A stretch of DNA of 64,000 bases from an uncultured Xanthomonas sp. (GTDB lineage: Bacteria > Pseudomonadota > Gammaproteobacteria > Xanthomonadales > Xanthomonadaceae), in contig CALTTS010000007.1 in NCBI GenBank assembly GCA_943912265.1, positions 62,001 through 126,000 on the forward strand. Reading direction: 5' to 3'. The notes below the pieces were generated by a model. That model saw only the letters and a program-made list of their open reading frames with translations. It was not told the origin of the DNA and ran no database searches. A program made the position numbers and the translations under genes. Of this stretch, positions 59,034 to 64,000 are shown piece by piece. Position 1 is the first letter of the stretch. Every line of letters begins with the position of its first letter.

Positions 59034-59675
59034 TTGAACACCCCCACCGAAAGCACGCCCACCGAAGACCGCAGCACCCGGCCCGTCAACTTCATCCACT
59101 TCCACGGCTTGCAGCTGCTGGTGGTGGAGCACGCCGGCATCGACTACATCCCGGCGCGCCCTCTGACCGAACTGGCCGGCATGCAGTGGAAAGGCGCACA
59201 ACGCAGCCTTTTCGACGGCGACAACGCCATCCTGTACGGCACTGCCCGACTGATCCCGCCCATTTTTGCCGGCCACGGGACAACGGGATGCCCGGAAGCG
59301 GGCGTGACCTACATTCGTCTTGATCGCTCGCGGATGTTCCTGGCCCGCATCAGCACCAACAACATGCGCGCCAAGGGCAACACGCTGGCGGCCGACCAGC
59401 TGCTCACCCTGCAAACCGAGTGGGCCGGGGTGCTGCACCGCTACGAGACCCACGGGGTGGCGGTGAAGGCCGGGCGCAGCCACGCGCTGCGCGACCTGCA
59501 CCAGTTTGCCCGCACCCGCAACTTGCTGACCCATCCGGGCGAGCGCAGGGCGTTCACGCTGCTGCTGCGCCGCGAGCTGCTGGACATGGGCTTGCCCGCC
59601 GACCTGTTCGACGAACCGCAAGGCGAACTGTTCGGTCGCGAGGCGACCGGGGAGGCTTCGCTCGCTGACCACTGA
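59034..59675 (+). CDS. Antirepressor-type protein with P22_AR_N-like domain
   Basis: A 213-residue protein. VNFIHFHGLQLLVVEHAGID, YIPARPLTELAGMQWKGAQR and YIRLDRSRMFLARISTNNMR match the N-terminal domain of the P22 antirepressor family. The start is a TTG at 59034, seven bases after a CACCGGAGACCC leader. It ends with Asp-His-stop inside the second copy of the 59-bp repeat, so the gene sits as a unit between two identical sequences. Confidence 0.82.
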   Translation: MNTPTESTPTEDRSTRPVNFIHFHGLQLLVVEHAGIDYIPARPLTELAGMQWKGAQRSLFDGDNAILYGTARLIPPIFAGHGTTGCPEAGVTYIRLDRSRMFLARISTNNMRAKGNTLAADQLLTLQTEWAGVLHRYETHGVAVKAGRSHALRDLHQFARTRNLLTHPGERRAFTLLLRRELLDMGLPADLFDEPQGELFGREATGEASLADH

Positions 59676-59725
59676 CCCTTCCCCGCTCCACCGCCGGCCA
59701 CGGGCGCGCCAACGCCCCGGCCGGC
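59667..59725 (+). repeat. 59-bp perfect direct repeat, copy 2
   Basis: Identical to 58940-58998, 727 bp apart. Recombination between the copies would delete exactly one gene plus one leader and keep the downstream gene in place. Confidence 0.95.
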
Positions 59726-59759
59726 GGCCTACCTCAACTCCCAAGCACCGGAGACCCTC

Positions 59760-60161
59760 ATGGACACGCAAACCGCGTCCGCAGTACCGCAGCACCCCGC
59801 CCCGGCCCCGGCCGGGGTGGTTCCGCCCGTCTGCCTCGGCCACGACCTGGCCGCAGGTGCCGATTCCAGCGTGATCGTCTCGCTGACCGTCACGCACAAC
59901 CGCATCGTCATCGCCGGCTCCCTGTACATGGGCAGCCCGGCAGTCGAAATGCAGGCATGGGAGCGCCGCGCCGGCTCACGCCTTGGCTGGGTGCAGGTAT
60001 CCGGCCCGCGCGATTTCGTGGACGCAGAGGACCGCATCGGGCTGGAACTGGCCGAATACCTCGACGGGCTGGAATTCCCGTTCAAGCTGGCCAACATGCT
60101 GCCCGGCAAGCGCGCCAGCCAGCAGGCCGTGGCCGAAGCGGCCAAGGCGGTGCAGTCATGA
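59760..60161 (+). CDS. Early protein of unknown function
   Basis: A 133-residue protein with a Pro/Ala-rich start, a beta-rich middle (SSVIVSLTVTHNRIVIAGSL) and a helical end (GKRASQQAVAEAAKAVQS). It is preceded by a GCACCGGAGACCC leader. No family recognised. Confidence 0.6.
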   Translation: MDTQTASAVPQHPAPAPAGVVPPVCLGHDLAAGADSSVIVSLTVTHNRIVIAGSLYMGSPAVEMQAWERRAGSRLGWVQVSGPRDFVDAEDRIGLELAEYLDGLEFPFKLANMLPGKRASQQAVAEAAKAVQS

Positions 60162-60496
60162 TCGGCTTTGTCCCCATGCTCATCGCGCTGGCCATCCTCG
60201 CCGCCCTGCAGCAGCTTGTCCGGTGCGTGCGCGCTGCACGCCGGGTGCGCGCCCAGCGCCGCCGCGAGCGCCTGCAGGCGGCCCAGCCCTTCGGCCTGCC
60301 CACCCTCACCGCCCCGCAGCAGCCGCAGGCCGTTCGGCGCACGCCCCGCGTGATGAATCCCCCGCTGCCTTCCCAAGATGATCCTCCCAAGAAATTCGAC
60401 TGGGATGAGCTGAAAAGCTTCTACGGTGGCGGGGTCCTCAATGCCCGCATCTACCGCGACGACACCTCTGACAAGTCGAATGGAGGTGCGGCATGA
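60158..60496 (+). CDS. Small membrane protein ending in a copied helicase motif
   Basis: A 112-residue protein with one N-terminal membrane helix (MIGFVPMLIALAILAALQQL), a basic juxtamembrane region (RRVRAQRRRERLQ) and a proline-rich linker. The C-terminal FDWDELKSFYGGG (residues 80-92) is identical at 12 of 13 positions to residues 633-645 of the phage primase-helicase. The two DNA stretches differ at wobble positions. It could tether or inhibit the replication helicase at the membrane; this is inference. It ends SNGGAA on the ribosome site of the next gene. Confidence 0.65.
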   Translation: MIGFVPMLIALAILAALQQLVRCVRAARRVRAQRRRERLQAAQPFGLPTLTAPQQPQAVRRTPRVMNPPLPSQDDPPKKFDWDELKSFYGGGVLNARIYRDDTSDKSNGGAA

Positions 60497-60837
60497 ACCT
60501 CGACCGCATCGTGGAAGTGGCCCGTGCCGCGCGGCGCATGGGCGAAACCGGCTACCTGTCCACCGGCGAGGCGCTGACCGCCGCGCTGGTGCTCAATCGC
60601 GCCGACTGGCTGGACCGCATGGGTTACACGATAGCCGAGGCCATCGACCGCGTGGACCGCGACACCCTGCCCCTGCTGCGCGATGCCGAGCGCATCGTGC
60701 TGGATGGCCCCGAGCCAGAAACGGAACACCGGGTGCAGCCGGCGACGGCGGCGCAGGCCGGCGATGACCCGGACATGTTCGACCACGAAGTCCTGGCATA
60801 CGTGGAAGCCACGACGGGAGGTGCGAGCAATGGCTGA
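60493..60837 (+). CDS. Early protein of unknown function
   Basis: A 114-residue, acidic, mainly helical protein (IVEVARAARRMGETGYLSTG; EALTAALVLNRADWLDRMGY). It overlaps both neighbours, with a GGAGGTG ribosome site at each end. No family recognised. Confidence 0.6.
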   Translation: MNLDRIVEVARAARRMGETGYLSTGEALTAALVLNRADWLDRMGYTIAEAIDRVDRDTLPLLRDAERIVLDGPEPETEHRVQPATAAQAGDDPDMFDHEVLAYVEATTGGASNG

Positions 60838-61129
60838 TTTCGAGATCCGCCAACCTGCGCAACGGCGGCGAGGCGCGCGCATGAAGATCGCCGACATCCT
60901 GCGCCGCTGGGACGGCATCGCCTACGAGCAACTCTGCGCCACGGCCGCGCGTCTGGCCGAGGAGAACGAACGCCTGCGCACCGAGCTGCGCTGGGCCGAG
61001 GATGCCGCCGAGTCCTGGCGTGACGACGCGCTGCGCCTGATGGAAGAAGCCTGCGCCGATGGCAGCAAGCAGCCGGGCCTGACGATCGAAGGCGCGCTGG
61101 TGACGGTGCCGGTCGAGGTGCGCGCATGA
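60830..61129 (+). CDS. Early protein with a short coiled coil
   Basis: A 99-residue protein: a basic start (RQPAQRRRGARMK), a helical EQLCATAARLAEENERLRTE that looks like a coiled coil, and a beta-rich end (LTIEGALVTVPVEVRA). It overlaps the preceding gene by eight bases and the next by ATGA. Function unknown. Confidence 0.6.
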   Translation: MADFEIRQPAQRRRGARMKIADILRRWDGIAYEQLCATAARLAEENERLRTELRWAEDAAESWRDDALRLMEEACADGSKQPGLTIEGALVTVPVEVRA

Positions 61130-61665
61130 GCACCAGCGAACTGCGGGAAAAGCTGGGTGCGCGACGTTGCCGTGGCCATGAGCCTGCCGGGGGAGGCATG
61201 CCGATGAACGCCCTCCCCCGTTTGGGCCTTGCACCCCGGGCCGCCGACAGGCTGACGATGGAGCTGCTCGAGGAGCAGCTGCTCGATGCCATCAATATCC
61301 CCCTGCGCGCTCGCAGGGGGCAATTCCGCATCGACTACACCGGGCATTCCCCGTTGCTGCTGGTGCGGGCTGCCGGTTGCGAGCCGGAGCTGTTGTGCAC
61401 GATGGACACGCGCTCGCAATACATGGTGACGCGGGTGCCGACCTCGCCCGACCTTGCGCGGATGATGGCCGACACGAAGTGGCGGCTGGATGGCCTCAAT
61501 GCCTCGATCGCATTGGCCTACGACAAGGACCGGCAGATGCGCCGCCGTGTGCGGCTGCAGCTCACAAGCCGCGACAGCCGGCATATCGCGTTGACGCTGC
61601 ACGGCACGTACAAGGGCTGGAAATCCGACTGGATCGGACCATTCGGGCCGGGGGCGAAGCCATGA
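61126..61665 (+). CDS. Early protein of unknown function
   Basis: A 179-residue protein with a basic N-terminus and a more structured C-terminal two thirds (QFRIDYTGHSPLLLVRAAGC; YDKDRQMRRRVRLQLTSRDS; HIALTLHGTYKGWKSDWIGP). An internal ATG at 61198 or 61204 could be the real start. No family recognised. Confidence 0.6.
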   Translation: MSTSELREKLGARRCRGHEPAGGGMPMNALPRLGLAPRAADRLTMELLEEQLLDAINIPLRARRGQFRIDYTGHSPLLLVRAAGCEPELLCTMDTRSQYMVTRVPTSPDLARMMADTKWRLDGLNASIALAYDKDRQMRRRVRLQLTSRDSRHIALTLHGTYKGWKSDWIGPFGPGAKP

Positions 61666-61928
61666 CGCAACGGCAAATCTCCCATCCGGGCCTGCCGGAT
61701 TGCCGCGAGGGGTACCGGGCACGGCTCATGCTGGATGCGCGGTGTTCCACGGCCGGCGGCGGCTACTTCGTGGAATGCGCGTGCCGGCATACCGCCAAGC
61801 TGCCCAGCGCGGAACAGGCGCTTGTGGCTTGGAACAACGCCAACGGCCGGCGCCCGCGCCGGCCGGAGGAGCCGGAAGCGACGACGGTGGTGCAGTTCCC
61901 CTTGCAGCTTGAGGGGCCGGCGCGATGA
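61662..61928 (+). CDS. Lar-like restriction-alleviation-type small protein
   Basis: An 88-residue protein. The C-terminal half YFVECACRHTAKLPSAEQAL with VAWNNANGRRP has the pattern of Lar family proteins (zinc-ribbon cysteines, then a helix ending Ala-Trp-Asn). The first cysteine pair is degenerate (PDCREGYRARLMLDARC). Lar eases type I restriction in Rac prophage; here the assignment is tentative. Confidence 0.5.
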   Translation: MTQRQISHPGLPDCREGYRARLMLDARCSTAGGGYFVECACRHTAKLPSAEQALVAWNNANGRRPRRPEEPEATTVVQFPLQLEGPAR

Positions 61929-61930
61929 CG

Positions 61931-62203
61931 CTACTCGCTGAACTGGCCATCGGCCCATGTGAGCGTGCCGATGCGGTCCATCGTGCGGATGGTGTACGGC
62001 CGGCGGTTGCACTGGCCGGTGATCACCTGGCCGTGCGCATCGACGATGCGTGTCCAGCGCCGCCGCACAAGCGGGCCGGGATCGCCCCATTCGTCCGGCT
62101 CGCGCCATTCCTCGGCCTCGCCCACCACGCCGCGCGGTGTGGCGGCCGTGAGGTTGGCCTGCGAGAGCAGCAGGGAGTAGCGGACGCGGCAGAGGTAGGA
62201 CAT
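61931..62203 (-). CDS. Small minus-strand protein of unknown function
   Basis: A 90-residue frame (MSYLCRVRYSLLLSQANLTA; RRWTRIVDAHGQVITGQCNR; TIRTMDRIGTLTWADGQF). Its composition is protein-like (Trp, Tyr, Ile present), whereas the opposite strand reads Ala/Arg/Gly/His-rich background. It would be the only minus-strand gene in the right end of the early operon, so it may have its own promoter in the lysogen. Confidence 0.5.
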   Translation of the reverse strand: MSYLCRVRYSLLLSQANLTAATPRGVVGEAEEWREPDEWGDPGPLVRRRWTRIVDAHGQVITGQCNRRPYTIRTMDRIGTLTWADGQFSE

Positions 62204-62264
62204 GGCGGCACGGTAGCCGGCCGCCGTCGCAGGGCATGTGACGGTGCGGGCCGGGGAGGCCGGC

Positions 62265-62465
62265 ATGGATGAGGCCACCGAGCAATTCCGGCGCGAGTGC
62301 GAGGCGCGGCACTGGCTGCGGCAGGGCTATACCGAATCGGGGGTAGTCGCCGAGCTGCGCGCGCGCATCGCGGAAAAGCGCGGCGAGGTAGCCGCCGCCG
62401 CGCTGGTCGACGAGATGCGCCGGCAGTGGAAGCGTCGGGCGGAATGGATGGGGGGGGCGGCATGA
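62265..62465 (+). CDS. Short early protein of unknown function
   Basis: A 66-residue charged helical protein (MDEATEQFRRECEARHWLRQ; VVAELRARIAEKRGEVAAAA), ending WMGGAA at the ATGA overlap with the next gene. A GGGGAGG site lies upstream of the ATG. Confidence 0.6.
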   Translation: MDEATEQFRRECEARHWLRQGYTESGVVAELRARIAEKRGEVAAAALVDEMRRQWKRRAEWMGGAA

Positions 62466-62683
62466 TCGGCGCCAACATCCTTCAGCACGAGGATCTCAAG
62501 CTGCTGTGCCGCCCGGATGGTCCCCCGCCAAAAGCGGCTACCCTGCTACGGTGGGCAGAATGTCAGGGTATCCGCTACAAGCTGGACGGGCATGGCGGGA
62601 TATGGACAACCGTCGATGCGCTGAACGCGGCCCTTGGCCTGGAGCCAGTGGACAACGCGCCCCGATTCGAGGATCTGATCTGA
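62462..62683 (+). CDS. DUF4224-like protein, candidate excision/integration helper
   Basis: A 73-residue protein: EDLKLLCRPDGPPPKAATLL, RWAECQGIRYKLDGHGGIWT and TVDALNAALGL. This fits the small DUF4224 family that usually precedes phage integrases; a role as recombination directionality factor is often supposed. It ends two bases before the integrase start codon. Confidence 0.65.
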   Translation: MIGANILQHEDLKLLCRPDGPPPKAATLLRWAECQGIRYKLDGHGGIWTTVDALNAALGLEPVDNAPRFEDLI

Positions 62684-62685
62684 CC

Positions 62686-63852
62686 ATGGAACGCGGACGG
62701 AAACGGGTGTTCAACGCGGGGATACCCGCGCACATCGATCAATCGGCTCTGCCCAAGGGCATCTATTGGGACAACAACCGGTGGTACGTGCTGGACCCGC
62801 ACCCGGATGGAGGGAGGCCGCGCAAACGCACGGTGGCCTGGCGGTCGGCACGGTTGTCGGAACTGCACGCCATCATGGAAGCCCGCGCGGGACGTAATCC
62901 GCGCGGGTGCATCGCGCACCTGGTGGCCCTGTTCGAGGCATCCACAGAATTCGCGGAGCTGGCGCGGCGGACGCAGGCCGACTATGTGTGGCTGGCCAAG
63001 CAGGCATGCAGCTATGTGCTATCCGACGGTCGCACCTTGGGCGAATGTCAAGTCGAAAAACAAACGGTTCCGGGGATGCAGCGGCTGCTGGAGACCTTGG
63101 CCAAGGGCCGCCCCGCTACGCGGACACAGCCGGCGATCCCGGCCACGCCGACGAAGGCGAATCAGATCCTTCGCTATCTGCGCCGCCTGTTCGCATGGGG
63201 GGTCAGGCACGGGCATTGCAGCCGCAACCCCGGGCAGGGCGTGCGACTGGTGCGCGAAGTTGCAAAACACAAGATGCCGTCGATGGATGCTTACGACCGC
63301 GTGCTGACGTTTGCACGTGATCGAGGTGCGCTGAAAGCGCATTCTGCCGGCAGCGTGTCGCCCTACATGCATGCGGTGATGGTGCTGGCGTTCGGCGTCC
63401 GGCTGCGCGGCATCGAGGTCAACACGCTGACCGATGCGCACCTGCTGGATGTGGGCATCTTGAGCAACCGGCGGAAGGGATCGGAAGACAACATCACGCG
63501 CTGGTATCCCGAGTTGCGGGACGCCGTTGCGTGGCTCAAGGCGTATCGGCAGGCACGGTGGGAGGCCATGAAACGGCCGATCCCCATGCAACCCGAGCAA
63601 CGCCAGCTGCTGGTGAGCGAAAGCGGCATGCCGCTGACCAAGTCGTCTCTGGACAGCGCATGGCAACGGATGATCCGGTCGGCGATCAAGGCCGGTGTCA
63701 TCGCTGACACCGAGCGATTCAGCCTGCACGGGCTCAAGCACCTGGGCATCACCTACAGCGACGACCCCGCTGCCGGCGGCCACAAGAGCGAGGCCATGAG
63801 ACGACGCTATGACCACCGGCTCAAGACCGTGGAACCACCGCACCGAGCGTGA
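62686..63852 (+). CDS. int: Tyrosine recombinase integrase
   Basis: A 388-residue integrase. N-terminal segments are KGIYWDNNRWYVLDPHPDGG (arm-binding-like) and a core-binding helical part (ANQILRYLRRLFAWGVRHGH). The catalytic residues are Arg241 (LRGIEVNTLT), Lys264 (NRRKG), His348 and Lys351 (SLHGLKH), His366 and nucleophile Tyr375 (MRRRYDHR). A Lys replaces the more common Arg in the HxxR box. The start at 62686 is chosen because it follows the previous stop. It lies 100 bp from attR and is transcribed toward it. Confidence 0.93.
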   Translation: MERGRKRVFNAGIPAHIDQSALPKGIYWDNNRWYVLDPHPDGGRPRKRTVAWRSARLSELHAIMEARAGRNPRGCIAHLVALFEASTEFAELARRTQADYVWLAKQACSYVLSDGRTLGECQVEKQTVPGMQRLLETLAKGRPATRTQPAIPATPTKANQILRYLRRLFAWGVRHGHCSRNPGQGVRLVREVAKHKMPSMDAYDRVLTFARDRGALKAHSAGSVSPYMHAVMVLAFGVRLRGIEVNTLTDAHLLDVGILSNRRKGSEDNITRWYPELRDAVAWLKAYRQARWEAMKRPIPMQPEQRQLLVSESGMPLTKSSLDSAWQRMIRSAIKAGVIADTERFSLHGLKHLGITYSDDPAAGGHKSEAMRRRYDHRLKTVEPPHRA

Positions 63853-63882
63853 TTTTTCCCAAGAATTTTCCCAAGACAGCAG

Positions 63883-63910
63883 AAAGGGCGCCGTGAGGCG
63901 CCCTTTCTTC
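63883..63910 (+). terminator. Intrinsic terminator after the integrase gene
   Basis: Stem AAAGGGCGCC / GGCGCCCTTT with loop GTGA, then CTTC. It is almost symmetrical and may also stop the tRNA-Lys transcript coming from the right. Confidence 0.85.
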
Positions 63911-63954
63911 ATTCCCGAAACCCTTGTGGCACAAAGGTTTAAGCGGCTAGGAGA

Positions 63955-64000
63955 TGGTGGGTCGTCCGAGATTCGAACTCGGGACCAGCGGATTAAAAGT
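63955..64000 (-). tRNA. tRNA-Lys(TTT), 3' part, restored by the prophage (cut by window edge)
   Basis: On the minus strand: anticodon loop CTTTTAA, T arm CCGAG-TTCGAAT-CTCGG, acceptor end and encoded CCA. The 5' half should continue beyond the window. Since integrase and phage DNA lie directly to the left, this 3' half was brought by the phage and rebuilds a functional gene. Its T stem differs from that of the displaced chromosomal half at 25850-25895. Confidence 0.85.
63983..64000. repeat. attR core (18-bp direct repeat, right copy)
   Basis: GACCAGCGGATTAAAAGT, identical to 25878-25895. The window ends here, so the identity could be longer. Confidence 0.9.

Larger units (their letters stand above)
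25878..64000. mobile_element. P2-like prophage integrated in tRNA-Lys
   Basis: An approximately 38.1-kb element bounded by the 18-bp repeat GACCAGCGGATTAAAAGT. It carries a full P2-type head, tail and lysis gene set, an immunity region, replication and antirepressor genes, and a tyrosine integrase adjacent to the right attachment site. Every expected virion gene (portal, terminase, scaffold, capsid, head completion, tail X/R/S, J, I, V, W, sheath, tube, E/E', tape measure, U, D) is open, so it may be inducible. The tail-fibre region is reduced and unusual. Confidence 0.95.

Noticed and set aside
61925..62272. Plus-strand frame starting with an ATGA overlap after the Lar-like gene
   Set aside because: It reads Ala/Arg/Gly/His-rich background, overlaps the start of the gene at 62265, and the opposite strand looks far more protein-like.

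Overview
The window is GC-rich gammaproteobacterial DNA. Gene content and order (pilGHIJ beside gshB and tonB, a single relA-type gene, hrpA/recQ, NRAMP transporter) point to the Lysobacteraceae/Xanthomonadaceae (Lysobacter, Luteimonas or Pseudoxanthomonas-like). The genus is an inference from protein style, not from a search.

Positions 1-25849 are ordinary chromosome. They hold a type IV pilus chemosensory operon (pilG, pilH, pilI, start of pilJ), glutathione synthetase and a TonB-like protein, tsaB, a DinG/YoaA-type helicase, a TPR lipoprotein, PBP1B, a large two-domain glycosyltransferase, an NAD-dependent epimerase-like gene, relA, hrpA, recQ, three poorly known exported or membrane genes, and an mntH-like metal transporter. 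A tRNA terminator and the 3' half of a tRNA-Lys gene follow.

Positions 25878-64000 are a complete-looking P2-like (Peduoviridae-type) prophage of about 38.1 kb. It is bounded by an 18-bp repeat lying over the anticodon loop and downstream arm of tRNA-Lys(TTT). The order is: attL; an AT-rich non-coding arm with inverted repeats; a com-like gene and DNA methyltransferase; portal and terminase (minus strand); then on the plus strand scaffold/protease, capsid, small terminase, head completion, tail X, a fused holin-endolysin, Rz/Rz1, tail R and S, baseplate J and I, a short tail-fibre set, baseplate V and W, sheath, tube, E/E' (with a -1 frameshift site), tape measure, U and D. After this comes an immunity switch (minus-strand XRE repressor facing a plus-strand Cro-like gene from overlapping promoters), a tandem Ogr/Delta-type late activator, and a long plus-strand early operon. 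The early operon encodes a primase-helicase, four different antirepressor-type proteins and many small coupled genes, and ends with a DUF4224-like protein, a tyrosine integrase and attR.

A minus-strand cassette (55019-57011) interrupts the early operon. It holds a BrnT-BrnA toxin-antitoxin pair, a TumA-like regulator with what looks like a truncated TumE toxin, and a membrane protein with a WYL-like domain. This is the most likely lysogenic-conversion locus.

The most unusual signals are: a repressor whose reading frame, after a -1 shift at an A7 tract, continues into a second copy of its own C-terminal motif; the in-frame holin-endolysin fusion; a 13-residue helicase motif repeated in a small membrane protein of the same operon; a reused 15-bp gene junction that encodes both the Shine-Dalgarno site and a Gly-Gly-Ala-Ala tail; and a 59-bp perfect direct repeat flanking one antirepressor gene.
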